In this document: positions 41,173-50,755 of the stretch, piece after piece
Numbering within the stretch: the first letter of the stretch is position 1
How the letters are laid out: each line of letters begins with the position of its first letter
DNA from: FEN-1219 sp964503125
GTDB lineage: Bacteria > Pseudomonadota > Gammaproteobacteria > Steroidobacterales > Rariloculaceae
Length of the DNA stretch: 64,000 nucleotides
Assembly: GCA_964503125.1 (NCBI GenBank)
Contig: CAZCZE010000024.1
Location: forward strand, 1-64,000
Direction: 5' to 3'
The notes under the pieces: generated by a model
What the model was told of the DNA's origin: nothing
The model's input: the letters and a program-made list of their open reading frames with translations, nothing else
Databases searched by the model: none
Made by a program: the position numbers and the translations under genes

Positions 41173-43419
41173 TCATTTCACCATGAAGGCGACCTCGGCC
41201 ACGCTTGCCACGGCCGCCCCGCCGCGCAGGACCTGCGCGGCTACGCGGTGCGGGCCCCGCGTCACCGGCCAACGGTAGGTGGCGCCGGTCCGCTCGTGCG
41301 CGCGGCCGTCGACGGTCCAGACGACGCGATCGTCGGGCCCGATGCCCGCGAGCTCGAAGTCGAACGCCTGCGCCTCGGCCGGCAGCCGGGGGTCGTAGGC
41401 AAGCTGTAGCCCGGGCGTCGGCCGCCGCAATCGAACCGGCTCGGCAGCAGTCGCGGCCTGCGCGCCAGTTGTGGGTTCGGTGCCCGGCAGGAACCACTCG
41501 TCGCGCCGTAAACACTCGTCCGCGTCCTCGCGCAGCGGCATCGCCACGCAGACCTCCGCTCGCACGAGCTTACTAGCCAAGTAGAGCGGCTCGGTGCGCG
41601 CGTCACGCGTGAGCTCGGCGAACACGCTGCGCAGCAGCAGCGCCGGGCCCGTCGAGCCCGTGACGCCCTCGGTCGGGGTTTGATCGAGGTTGCCCATCCA
41701 CGCGCCGACCGTGTAGCGGTAGTTGAAGCCCACGGCCCAGGCGTCACGGAAATCGCTCGACGTGCCGGTCTTGACGGCCGTCTGCACGGGGAACGAAAGC
41801 ACGCTGTCGCGGCCGAACTCGAGCGCGCGCGCGTCGGCGTCGGACAAGATGTTCGCGACGAGCGACGCGGCCTCGGCCGTGTAGACGCGCCGCACCGAGC
41901 CCAAGCCCACGTCCTCGAAACGCGTCGTCACGGGCCGATGCACGCCACCATTCGCGAGCGTGGCGTACGCCTGCACGAGCTCGAGCAGCGTCACGGCGCC
42001 GCTGCCGAGCGCAATGCCGTCGCCGTAGAAATCGGGGTGATTCGTGAGCCCGGCGAAGCCGAGCGCCGCGAGCGTGTCGAGATACGGCTCGGCGCCCACG
42101 TGCTGCAACGTTTTGAGCGCCGGGATGTTCAGCGAGTTGCCGAGTGCGTCGCGCAGCGCGACCGGGCCGTAGAACCGGCGGCTGTAGTTCTGATAGCTGT
42201 GGAGGCCGCTTGAGATCGACTCGCTGAGCGGCGCATCCTCGATGACTTGCGCTGCGGTCCACCCGCGGTCCAGCGCGAGCGCGTAGAGGAACGGCTTGAG
42301 CGCCGAGCCCGGCTGGCGCGGCGTGGTGACCGCGTCGATGTGGCTCGTCGGCCCGTCCTCGCCCGCTCCGCCCGCGACGGCCCACGCGAGCACCTCGCCC
42401 GTCGTGTGATCGACGACGAGCGCGGCGCCGTGCGCCACACGCTTCGGCGCGAGGTAGCGCATGCGCTCGTCGAGCACGCGCTGCACCGTGGCTTGGAGCC
42501 GCGCGTCGAGCGTCGTCATGAGCTTGGTGCGGTCGCTGGGCGCGCCGGCCATCGCGAGCGACTCGGCGCGTGCGTGCTGCACGAAGTGCGGCGCGGCCAC
42601 GGCGAGGTGCGGCTCGTCGAGCGTCAGCAGCCCGGCGAGCGCGGCGTCGCGCTCGGCGGCCGTGAGCTCGCCGCCCTCCATGAGCGCCGCGGCGAGCCGC
42701 TCGATGGCGCCCGCGCTCGCGGCGGCATCGCGCTTCAGGTCGAAGCGCGTCGGCGCGCGCACGAGCACGGCGAGTACCAGCATCTCCTTGGTGGAGAGCG
42801 TGCCCACGCTGCGCGCGAAGTAATAGCTCGCCGCCTGTTGCACGCCGCGGCGGTTCGAGGCATACGGCACTTGATTCAAATAGAACTCGAGGATCTCGTT
42901 CTTCGTGAACCGTCGCTCGAGCTCGCGCGCTTCGAAGCCTTCGAGCCATTTGCTCCAGACGGTGCGCGGCCGCGGGTGCAGCATGCGCACGACCTGCTCG
43001 CTGATCGTGCTCGCGCCGCGCACGGCGCGGCCGCTCTTGACGTTCGTCCACGCGGCCGAGAGCCGCGCCGACCAATCGGGGCCGTGGTGCACGAAGAAGC
43101 GCTTGTCCTCGGCCACGACGAATGCGGCGCGCAAGAACGGTGGGATCTCGTGCAGCGCGAGCTGGTCGCGGAGATTCCAGCCGCTCGTGAACGTGACGTT
43201 GAGCGGTTCGCCGCGGCGATCGACGACCTCGAGGCCGCGCCACGCCGCATCCGCGGCGCCGTCGATCGCGATGCCGGCGCCGAGCGTCGTCGAGAAGACG
43301 AGCGTGTCCGGCAGGGGTTGCAGCTCGGCGGTCGTGCGCGCCGCGAGCCAGGCGACCGACGCCGCGACCACTACGATCGCGAGCCCGGCGTGCACCGGCC
43401 AACGGCGTCGGCGCGTCAT
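41173..43419 (-). CDS. pbpC: Penicillin-binding protein 1C
   Basis: A 748-residue bifunctional peptidoglycan synthase. An N-terminal membrane helix (HAGLAIVVVAASVAWLAA) is followed by the glycosyltransferase domain (VVAEDKRFFVHHGPDW, RGASTISEQVVRML, FLNQVPYASNRRGVQQA-type end), then the transpeptidase with SxxK in RQPGSALKPFLYAL, GNSLNIPA and VKTGTSSDFRDAW. A C-terminal BiPBP_C-like beta domain ends the protein. The start overlaps the alpha-2-macroglobulin stop by 4 bases (ATGA). The two are a known partnership in which the macroglobulin is thought to protect cells after envelope breach. Confidence 0.96.
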   Translation of the reverse strand: MTRRRRWPVHAGLAIVVVAASVAWLAARTTAELQPLPDTLVFSTTLGAGIAIDGAADAAWRGLEVVDRRGEPLNVTFTSGWNLRDQLALHEIPPFLRAAFVVAEDKRFFVHHGPDWSARLSAAWTNVKSGRAVRGASTISEQVVRMLHPRPRTVWSKWLEGFEARELERRFTKNEILEFYLNQVPYASNRRGVQQAASYYFARSVGTLSTKEMLVLAVLVRAPTRFDLKRDAAASAGAIERLAAALMEGGELTAAERDAALAGLLTLDEPHLAVAAPHFVQHARAESLAMAGAPSDRTKLMTTLDARLQATVQRVLDERMRYLAPKRVAHGAALVVDHTTGEVLAWAVAGGAGEDGPTSHIDAVTTPRQPGSALKPFLYALALDRGWTAAQVIEDAPLSESISSGLHSYQNYSRRFYGPVALRDALGNSLNIPALKTLQHVGAEPYLDTLAALGFAGLTNHPDFYGDGIALGSGAVTLLELVQAYATLANGGVHRPVTTRFEDVGLGSVRRVYTAEAASLVANILSDADARALEFGRDSVLSFPVQTAVKTGTSSDFRDAWAVGFNYRYTVGAWMGNLDQTPTEGVTGSTGPALLLRSVFAELTRDARTEPLYLASKLVRAEVCVAMPLREDADECLRRDEWFLPGTEPTTGAQAATAAEPVRLRRPTPGLQLAYDPRLPAEAQAFDFELAGIGPDDRVVWTVDGRAHERTGATYRWPVTRGPHRVAAQVLRGGAAVASVAEVAFMVK

Positions 43420-46400
43420 GGCCGCGGCTCCGCGACCACGAGCGTGCCCGGCAGGCTCTTGCCGTAGACGTCTGGGTCGTACATCTCCTCGGCGTGCGTC
43501 GGCATCACGCTGAACGCGCCGACGGCGATGGCCTGCGCGCTGTAGCTCAAGTGGTAATTGCCGGGCGGCAGGTATTCGGAATAGAAGCGCACGGCGTCGT
43601 GGCGCAGCTCCTGGTGGTAGAAGCTCCAGCGCGAGACGCCGTAGCTCCGCCAGTCGCCGAACTTGAACCACCACGCGCCGCCGGCCGCCTGGAAGTCGCC
43701 CACGGCGGCGTCGACGCGCGACGCGTTGGCGAGGTCGCGATTCACGGGCTCGAGGCCGCCCGGCACCGGGTCGTCGACGACGACGAAGTTGCGCGCCGTG
43801 GGTAGCGAGACGTAGAGATCGACGCGCACGAGCTCGCCGCGCCGTATTGCGATGGGATTCGTGAGCAGCACCCACTGCCCATCGCGCTGCACGCTGTACT
43901 CGCGCCGCACGTCGATGCCGGCGTTGACCTCGACGGCTGCGTCGTCGGTCGGCGCGTACTGCATGCGCGCCGAGTAATAGAGGCGGCCCGCGCCCACGCG
44001 CTCGATCGTGAGCTCTGCGCGCCTGCCGGGATCGGCGGGGCCGATCGGCCGGCTCAGCGTGACCGAGGGATCGCGCACGCTCTCGAAGCGAGCCATGCCG
44101 AGCGGCGCGCCGTCGAGGCTCGCCGCCACGCGCAGGGCCGGCGCCACGGCCTCGTAGCGCTGCGCGTAGTCGAGCAGCGAGCTCATGCAGAACATGTTCT
44201 CCTGCGTGTTCTCCCAGTGGTCGCGCGACCCACGCGTCTCTGTGATCACGCGCACGAGCTCGAACGGCACGTCGTCGGCCGGGCCCGTGGCGCCGTTGCG
44301 CATGGCGCCCCGCGCGAGCGCGCTCAAAATCGCGCAGTTGGAATTGAGCGGCGTGGCCGAGAGCCGCAGATAACCGTCGTCGAGCACCTCGTTGAAGCTC
44401 AACTTGCCGCCGCTGCGCACGCTGCTCTGGAGGATGATCTCGCCGACCTCGCGCGCGATGACCTCGCCGCCCGGCACGGCAAGCGCGGCTTGCAGATAGT
44501 GCGCTTTGCCGAACAGGCTCATGTACTCGACGTGCGAGCGGTAGCGCGTAAGATCCGCGAGCGTCACCTTGCCGCCCTTCGCAAGCGCGGCGAGCGCCAC
44601 GGCGCGCACCGTCGAGGCCATGCCGCGCGTGTAGAAGTCGGGCGCCGCGTCGCGCCGCAGAAACCCGTCGAGGTAGCCGTGCAGCTTGGTCTCGACGGCC
44701 TCAGGGATCGCGTGCCCGTCGTCGCGCAGCCAGGCGAACGCGAGTGCCGTGTAGGCGCTCAAGTACGGGCTCACGTAGAGATCCTGCGGCAAGTAGTAGA
44801 CCATGCCGCCGTTCGGCGCCTGGAAGCTCGCGGCCTGCGCGAGCGTCTGCTGCGGCAGCAGCGCGGCGCCGGGCCATTCGAGGTCGGGCGGCAGATAGTC
44901 GCGCAGGCGCGTGTAGTGCGAGGCCATGACGCCTTTCGTGAGCCGCTGCTCCCAGCAGAAGTACGGGTAGTCGCGCAGGTAGCGGAACGCGCCGTCGATG
45001 TTGCCGATGACCGTCGGCGAGAGCACGACGCTCACGGCGCCCACGTCGGGGTGAATGCGCTCGGGGAAGAGCAGCGACTCGGTCGCGTGCGCGCCATCGA
45101 GCGAGGCGTAGTTCGCGGCCGTCTCGAGCGAGCGCCGCTTGTTGACGACGAGCGAGTGGCTTAAGGCGTCGCCGTCGGAGTCGTCGCGCGCCGTGACGGC
45201 GAACTCGATGCTTCCGCTAAGCACGTCGCGGCTCACGGCCACGCGCGCGGCTTGCACGGGCACTTGCACCGTCGTGCGCGCGAACGGCGGGAGGTGCACG
45301 GTCTCCGTGTGCGCGACGGGCGCGGCCACGCCGACGTCGGCCGCGATTTCCACGCGGATGTCGCGCGGCTTGTCGGTGCGGTTCATGACGCTGAACGCGG
45401 CGTCGAAGCGATCGCCCTCCGTCACCTGGTTCGGCATCGCGGGCCGCACCTCGGTCGGCAGGTTTACGCGGAAGCGCGTCTCGCCGAGGCCGAGCCGGTC
45501 CGTGGGCGTGGCTGCGAGCACGAGCACGCGCCAGCCCGTGAGATTGTCGGGCAGCTCGAACTCGAAGCTGCCCGTGCCGCGGCTGTCGAGCTCGAGCGAC
45601 GGGTTCCAGTAGCTCACGTACTTGAACACGGAGCGCATGCTTACGCCCAAGCCGCCGTCGCCGCCGGGGTTCGCGCCTTTGAGGTCGATTTTCTGCCGGC
45701 CCACGAGCCGCGTGAGCAGGCTGAAGTTGCGCACGTCGAGGCCGTCCTGCGTGTAGAAGCCGGCATACGGATCGAAGTACTTCGTGCCGCCCTGGATGAG
45801 ATCGAGCACGGCCTCGTCGAGCACGGCCACGGCGATCTCGATGGGCTCGCGCGTCTCGCGGACGCGTGCACGCGCTTGCACGCGCACACGTACCTTGTCG
45901 CCGGGCTTGTAGACGGCGTGGTTGGCCGTCACGTCGACGCGGATCTGTTTGTAGGGGTCCGCCACCGGAACGGCGAGGTACCCCAGCTTGAAGCTCGGCT
46001 TGCCGAGGTCGAGCTCGCCCGCTTCCGGTGGCGGCATGGCGACACGCGGCGACATCACGAGCACCGAGAGATAGAACCCCGGCATGAAGTCTTTGTCGAC
46101 CGCGAATTCGATGACGGGCGTGCTGCTGTCGAGCACCTGCACCCATTGCTTCAGGATCCCGTAGCGCTCGATCGTCACGAGCGCCTGCGCGCCGGGATAC
46201 GGGTTCTGCACGAGGTAGCGCGCCGTGTCGCCGATCTCGTAGCTGGCTTTCTCGGGCACGATCTCGAGCGAATCGTCGGTGCCGTGGCTAAAGACGATCC
46301 CGCCCTTGCCGATGACCCAGGCGTGCAGCGTGCTCGTGTGCGGCCGGTCGCGCGTATCGCGGACCTGCGCCGTTAGCCGGTAGCGGCCGGGCCCCTCCGG

Positions 46401-49382
46401 CGTGAACGTGCAATCGAGCGGCTCGTCGGCCGACACGCCGGCGCAGTCGCCGGCCGGCAGCCACTCCTCGATGAACTCCGTGAGATACGCCGTGCCCGCG
46501 CCGCGCACGCGCGCGGCCTTGGTTTCGAGCCGCTCGATGCGGACTACGACGCTCGTGCCCGCAGCCGGCACGCCGCGGCCGTCGACGACGACGTAGCGCA
46601 CGATCGCGGGCTCGTCTTCCTTGAACACCCACTCGGTGCTGCGCAACCCCACGAGCCGGTCGACGGCGACGAAGTCGGCGCTGGCGCCACCCGCGACGTA
46701 TTTGCCGCGGTCGTCGCGGACCGCGCCTTCGACGTGGAGGGTGCCGGCCACGACTTCAATGCCGAGGCTCTCGTCGAGGCGGAACGTGTGCCGCACCTCG
46801 CCCTGCGCGTCGACCTGCGTCGACTGCTGCGAGAGCACGATCGGGGCCGTCGCCGCGCCGCTGTCGAACCGGAACGCCGCGGCCAGCGGGTGCTGCGAGC
46901 GGAACGGCTTTGGCACGAGCTGCGCCGTGATGCGCGCCTCGGCGTCGATGTACGGCCCACCCGAGAACAACGTCGCGCGCGCCTCTGCCGTGACCTCGGT
47001 GCCGGCGTCGAAAAGATCGCCGTTGATCGAGGTACGCACGGCGAACGACGACGGCGTGAAATCGCTCACGAGCACGCGCAGCGGCACGCGCACGACAGTG
47101 CCGGGCACGACGGTGCGCCCGGGCGCGCCGCCGGTAGAGCCTTCGGGGGAGGATGGCGCCGGCGGCGCGCCGAGCTTGCTCGTGAGACGAAACTGATACC
47201 AGCCGACGGCGGCCGACTGCGGAATCGCGTACGCGCCGCTCAGCGCTCCGAACTTGGATAGCGTCGCGTCGGCGACGGTGTGCACGACCTGACCCGTGGG
47301 ATCGAGGACCTCGATTGTGTGGGTGCCGGCCGGCGCCGCGACGAGCGTCTCGTTGCTCTGGTCGCGCACGTAGACTTTCCACTCCATCGTGTCGCCGGCG
47401 CGGTAGACGCCCTGCGCCGTCGTGCCCCACGCGTGCAAGTGGCCGTACGCGGGCCTGCTCTGCGCGAACACGGTGTAGCTCGACGCGCGGCCGCTGTCGA
47501 CGGCGAAGCGCCACTCGAGCGGCATGAGCGCCAGGCCGCGGGGGCCGTCGACGCGCACGAACAGCCGTGGGCAGGCCGCCCAGCTGCCGCCATAGCAGCC
47601 GCGCTCGAGCAGCTCGAGCTGCGGATCGAGCGTAAGCGTGCCAGGGAACGTCGCGACGCCGCTTCCGTCGGTGGTCGTGGTCGCGAGCGGCGGCACGTCG
47701 ACGGAGAGATCCGCGACGCGGTCGACGTAAACGCGCACCGCGGCGCCTTCGACGGGCGCGCCCGTCGCGAGGTCCGTGACCCAGACGAGCGAATTGAAAT
47801 GGCCGAGCTTCACGTGCAGCTGATACGGCGTCACGGCCGCGAACAGCGGCTCTTCCCAACGCGACTGCGGCAAGAGCGGCGTCGTCTCGAGACGGCCGAA
47901 GATCACGCCCGATTCGCCGCCGAGCATGGCGCGCACGCCGACGGGCAGCCCGTACTGGATGTCCTCGATGTCGAGCAGGCCGCGCTCGTAGCGGCGCGAC
48001 TGCTGCGCGCCGGCCGCCGTCAACGAGCGGTAGTGCACGGCGTAGCGCGTAAGGTTCGTCACGTAGAGCGGCACCTCGGAGTCGATGCCCTGCTCGAGCA
48101 CGGCCGTCGGGTGCACGAGCGTGTAGTCGGGCGGGCGATGGCCCGTCGCGAACGTGAAGTCGATCGGCGCTAGCAGCGTGCGGCCGAACTCGTCCTTGGG
48201 GCCTAAGTCGACGTCGCGCGTGGCGAGGCGGTAGGGCTCCGCCGCTCTGAGCCGCTCAGGCAGCCAGACCACGTACTCGCGGCCGGGCACGTGCGGTTGG
48301 TTGAGGCGCGTGTAGTCGGGCCGGTTCGCCCACGGTTCGTAATCGGTTCGGCCGCCGGCGAGGTCCGGCGCGATCTCGACGTGCTGCTCGATCTCGCTGC
48401 CGAGCACCGGTGCCGAGAACCAGAGCCCGACGCCGGCCAACGGATTGCAGGGCGGGTGCGCCAGGGTGCTGCCGGCCGGCACGAGCACGGGGTCGCCGGC
48501 GATGTCGGTGCAGCGCACGCCGAGGAACGAGAACTCAGGGAACGTGTGGAATTGCACGGCGACGCGATTCTCGTCGCCGAGCTCGGCGCCGGCCGCAGAC
48601 TCGAGGCCGGGCTCGACGACGAGCTCGACGCGCGTATCGAGCGGCAGCTCGGTCGGCGGCTGCACGAGCCACACGCGGCGCGCGGTCTCCCCGCCGACGT
48701 CCGCGAACTGATCGTCGACGCGCGACGTCTGACGCGCGCCGAAGTCGACGAACCTGCCCTCGCCGGGCAAGCGGATGAAGCGAGGCAGCTCGCGCAGCTC
48801 GCCATCAGCGCTTGTGTCGACGGGCACGCGCGCCGCGCCCGCGTGGCGGAAGAAAAGATGCTCGCGCACCGACGACTCGCTGACGGCCTGCGTGAACACC
48901 GCGCGGATCACGGGCATGCCGGGACTGCGCCAGGTGGCGAAGCCGGGATAGCCGACGCGCGGCCGCTGCGTCACGAACTCGTGGTTGCGGACGCCGTCGG
49001 TCGTCGCGCCGTCCTCGGCCGTGATGCCGGGGCTTATCGTGAGCGAGTAGCGCGTCGCGAGCGTGAGCTCCTCGCCGTCGCCGAGCTGGCAGGCGAGCGC
49101 GCTCGTGTCGAGCCAGCGCCACTGACAGGCGAGCGGCGGCGCAACCTCGATCGGGATTTCTTCCGGCGTGCGGTCCATGCGGCCGATCGGCACGACGGCG
49201 CGGTTGAACTGGATGACGATTTGCCGTGCGTCGGGCACGTTGGTGCCCGCAGGCGTGATGCCCGTGATCGCGAGCGGCGCGCGCGCGCCTTGCTGCGCGA
49301 CCGCCGCCATGGCCGTCGCCGCGAGCAAGACCGTCCGAACGAATCCCCTGAGCCGACCCCCGGTTCCGCCCCGACTAGCCAT
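43416..49382 (-). CDS. Bacterial alpha-2-macroglobulin with thioester motif
   Basis: A 1988-residue exported protease trap. A signal peptide (TVLLAATAMAAVAQQG) is followed by many MG-type beta domains, a bait-like central region, and the thioester motif CWEQ in YPYFCWEQRLTKG near residue 1470, inside an alpha-helical thioester domain. A C-terminal receptor-like domain follows. Retention of CxEQ suggests that the covalent trapping chemistry is intact (YfhM type). ATG 49382 was chosen because AGGAAG precedes it and the signal peptide starts there. It is translationally coupled to pbpC. Confidence 0.95.
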   Translation of the reverse strand: MASRGGTGGRLRGFVRTVLLAATAMAAVAQQGARAPLAITGITPAGTNVPDARQIVIQFNRAVVPIGRMDRTPEEIPIEVAPPLACQWRWLDTSALACQLGDGEELTLATRYSLTISPGITAEDGATTDGVRNHEFVTQRPRVGYPGFATWRSPGMPVIRAVFTQAVSESSVREHLFFRHAGAARVPVDTSADGELRELPRFIRLPGEGRFVDFGARQTSRVDDQFADVGGETARRVWLVQPPTELPLDTRVELVVEPGLESAAGAELGDENRVAVQFHTFPEFSFLGVRCTDIAGDPVLVPAGSTLAHPPCNPLAGVGLWFSAPVLGSEIEQHVEIAPDLAGGRTDYEPWANRPDYTRLNQPHVPGREYVVWLPERLRAAEPYRLATRDVDLGPKDEFGRTLLAPIDFTFATGHRPPDYTLVHPTAVLEQGIDSEVPLYVTNLTRYAVHYRSLTAAGAQQSRRYERGLLDIEDIQYGLPVGVRAMLGGESGVIFGRLETTPLLPQSRWEEPLFAAVTPYQLHVKLGHFNSLVWVTDLATGAPVEGAAVRVYVDRVADLSVDVPPLATTTTDGSGVATFPGTLTLDPQLELLERGCYGGSWAACPRLFVRVDGPRGLALMPLEWRFAVDSGRASSYTVFAQSRPAYGHLHAWGTTAQGVYRAGDTMEWKVYVRDQSNETLVAAPAGTHTIEVLDPTGQVVHTVADATLSKFGALSGAYAIPQSAAVGWYQFRLTSKLGAPPAPSSPEGSTGGAPGRTVVPGTVVRVPLRVLVSDFTPSSFAVRTSINGDLFDAGTEVTAEARATLFSGGPYIDAEARITAQLVPKPFRSQHPLAAAFRFDSGAATAPIVLSQQSTQVDAQGEVRHTFRLDESLGIEVVAGTLHVEGAVRDDRGKYVAGGASADFVAVDRLVGLRSTEWVFKEDEPAIVRYVVVDGRGVPAAGTSVVVRIERLETKAARVRGAGTAYLTEFIEEWLPAGDCAGVSADEPLDCTFTPEGPGRYRLTAQVRDTRDRPHTSTLHAWVIGKGGIVFSHGTDDSLEIVPEKASYEIGDTARYLVQNPYPGAQALVTIERYGILKQWVQVLDSSTPVIEFAVDKDFMPGFYLSVLVMSPRVAMPPPEAGELDLGKPSFKLGYLAVPVADPYKQIRVDVTANHAVYKPGDKVRVRVQARARVRETREPIEIAVAVLDEAVLDLIQGGTKYFDPYAGFYTQDGLDVRNFSLLTRLVGRQKIDLKGANPGGDGGLGVSMRSVFKYVSYWNPSLELDSRGTGSFEFELPDNLTGWRVLVLAATPTDRLGLGETRFRVNLPTEVRPAMPNQVTEGDRFDAAFSVMNRTDKPRDIRVEIAADVGVAAPVAHTETVHLPPFARTTVQVPVQAARVAVSRDVLSGSIEFAVTARDDSDGDALSHSLVVNKRRSLETAANYASLDGAHATESLLFPERIHPDVGAVSVVLSPTVIGNIDGAFRYLRDYPYFCWEQRLTKGVMASHYTRLRDYLPPDLEWPGAALLPQQTLAQAASFQAPNGGMVYYLPQDLYVSPYLSAYTALAFAWLRDDGHAIPEAVETKLHGYLDGFLRRDAAPDFYTRGMASTVRAVALAALAKGGKVTLADLTRYRSHVEYMSLFGKAHYLQAALAVPGGEVIAREVGEIILQSSVRSGGKLSFNEVLDDGYLRLSATPLNSNCAILSALARGAMRNGATGPADDVPFELVRVITETRGSRDHWENTQENMFCMSSLLDYAQRYEAVAPALRVAASLDGAPLGMARFESVRDPSVTLSRPIGPADPGRRAELTIERVGAGRLYYSARMQYAPTDDAAVEVNAGIDVRREYSVQRDGQWVLLTNPIAIRRGELVRVDLYVSLPTARNFVVVDDPVPGGLEPVNRDLANASRVDAAVGDFQAAGGAWWFKFGDWRSYGVSRWSFYHQELRHDAVRFYSEYLPPGNYHLSYSAQAIAVGAFSVMPTHAEEMYDPDVYGKSLPGTLVVAEPRP

Positions 49383-49488
49383 GGCGAGCTTCCTGCACCG
49401 TCGCACCCCTCTCTAGGAGCGACTCTAGGAGCCAAGCATGGCGAACTGCGGGCAGGATTCTGATCAATCATGGCGGCAGACCCGTCGC

Positions 49489-49644
49489 CTACGGTTCGGG
49501 CTCGTTGGAGTTCGGCGGCACGACAGCCCGGAAGAGAGAAGGCCTCGGCGACACATCGAGTGGGCTGACGGTTCCCGTTGCGCCGATACCCGCGACATGG
49601 GTGTAGATCATGGTCGTGCTCGCGTCTTTGTGGCCGAGTAGCTC
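49489..49644 (-). pseudogene. C-terminal remnant of an integron-type tyrosine recombinase
   Basis: A 51-codon open segment on the minus strand reads ELLGHKDASTTMIYTHV and then GIGATGTVSPLD, ending at 49489. This is the C-terminal signature of integron integrases (ELLGH.D..TTMIYTHV....G...SPLD), including the active-site His and Tyr. The codon immediately before ELLGH is TAG, and the sequence upstream has no integrase similarity, so the catalytic N-terminal 85 percent is lost. It faces away from the cassette array, as intI genes do. Confidence 0.85.
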
Positions 49645-49794
49645 CTAGGCCCATCCATGTGCCCCGTTCTTTTTCCAATATTCTGGAATATCCGACACTC
49701 GACGTAGCATCGTCGGGCGTTGCAGACTTGCCCCTGGGACTATTCGCCGGATTTGTCCGAATGGTAAACCGACATTTCTGGAGTAGACATCAAA
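49645..49794. other. Presumed former integrase/attI spacer
   Basis: This stretch lies between the integrase tail and the first cassette core site. It contains no convincing gene. By analogy with other integrons it should have held attI and the cassette promoter, but no canonical integrase-binding direct repeats were picked out by eye. Confidence 0.4.
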
Positions 49795-49801
49795 GTTGGG
49801 C
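49795..49801 (+). other. Cassette insertion core site (GTTGGGC)
   Basis: GTTGGGC fits the integron core consensus GTTRRRY and lies 24 bases before the first cassette ORF. It marks the attI-cassette junction, where recombination cuts between G and T. Confidence 0.6.
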
Positions 49802-49824
49802 GGATTCTGGTACTGGGGGACCTC

Positions 49825-50253
49825 GTGCCGATCAGGCTTGGTGAAGTGATCGCAACTCGCCGGCTCACCGGGCGAGATGGGCGCCGATCGGTCTTAGTCC
49901 GCATCGGCAAGCCGCGGGCTGCTACGCATGACGAATGGGTCTGTCCGTACACTATCAGTGGACTGCGTGCGCCAGGGGTCCGTGTTGCGTGGGGGGCAGA
50001 CTCGGCCCAGGCGTTGTTTCTCGCTGCAGAGGCGATCCGCAGGGAGCTGATGCGGCCAAACGTGGGGGCGTACTGGCACGAGGCAGGAATCGTCGGGTTC
50101 CCCATGCTGCCGCCCGAATACTTCGGTCCAGCGTTCGCAGCCCGCATTGGGCGAATCGTAGACAGGGAAGTAGACAAGTTTGCCCGCAAGCTCATAAGGC
50201 GGGGCGAAAGACCGGTACGTTGGAAGCATGGGCGCAGCGTGGCATCGCGATGA
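49825..50253 (+). CDS. Integron cassette 1 ORF: DUF6968-like protein
   Basis: A 142-residue cytoplasmic protein, first cassette of the array. It begins GTG 49825 shortly after the core site and ends 3 bases before attC1, a tight packing typical of gene cassettes. The pattern GEVIATRRLTGRDGRRSVLVRIG, then DEWVCPYTISGL, then WGADSAQALFLAAEAIRREL resembles the small DUF6968-type domain (given in pieces, similarity by eye). The C-terminus is basic. Function is unknown. Confidence 0.7.
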   Translation: MPIRLGEVIATRRLTGRDGRRSVLVRIGKPRAATHDEWVCPYTISGLRAPGVRVAWGADSAQALFLAAEAIRRELMRPNVGAYWHEAGIVGFPMLPPEYFGPAFAARIGRIVDREVDKFARKLIRRGERPVRWKHGRSVASR

Positions 50254-50256
50254 ACC

Positions 50257-50344
50257 GCCCAACAACGGCATGCAGGCGACGTCAGGCGCGGACGGCCTGT
50301 GGCCGTCCGAGGCGCCTCGCGGCGCCTGATGCCGAGCGTTATGC
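50257..50344 (+). other. attC recombination site 1
   Basis: An 88-bp imperfect palindrome bounded by GCCCAAC (R'' side) and GTTATGC (R' side). The inner boxes CGGCAT-G-CAGGCG and CGCCTG-ATGCCG pair except for one extrahelical base, as required for strand choice by IntI. The centre holds a perfect GGACGGCC-TGT-GGCCGTCC hairpin. Confidence 0.85.
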
Positions 50345-50395
50345 CGCGTCTTTGGCGTCGGCACTTCGACTTGAGCCTTCTTGCGGTCGACCATC

Positions 50396-50755
50396 GTGAT
50401 TCCGAAGCGACATCGCCTGTTGCCCCACCTTGGTTTTGTCGTGGTTCATTGGGCCGCGACGTTGACACTTACGTATCTGGTGCTGGCTAGTGCGCAGGAA
50501 GCAGCGGATCGAGGAATCCTAACGGTTCCCCTGTGGGTAGATGTCTGCTCTCTCGCGGCGGGGTTTTTCTGCTTACCCCTAGCACTTCCTGTGCTCATGT
50601 CTCAACTCATCCAGCCCTGGATGGACATGGACAGCTTTTTGCTCGTGTTCGTAATGCTCACGCTCGGCAACAGTCTGGCGGTGGTCTGGCTTTCCGGGCT
50701 TGGGCTGCAGGCTTGGCGTAATCGCCAGCAGAGGAGGCGCGGTGCAACGGCATAA
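50396..50755 (+). CDS. Integron cassette 2 ORF: small membrane protein
   Basis: A 119-residue protein with about three membrane helices: LGFVVVHWAATLTLTYLVLA, VDVCSLAAGFFCLPLALPVL and SFLLVFVMLTLGNSLAVVWL. A basic C-terminus follows (WRNRQQRRRG). Function is unknown. GTG 50396 was chosen; TTG 50381 would add five residues, and neither has a clear ribosome binding site. The stop codon lies inside attC2, as in many cassettes. Confidence 0.65.
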   Translation: MIPKRHRLLPHLGFVVVHWAATLTLTYLVLASAQEAADRGILTVPLWVDVCSLAAGFFCLPLALPVLMSQLIQPWMDMDSFLLVFVMLTLGNSLAVVWLSGLGLQAWRNRQQRRRGATA

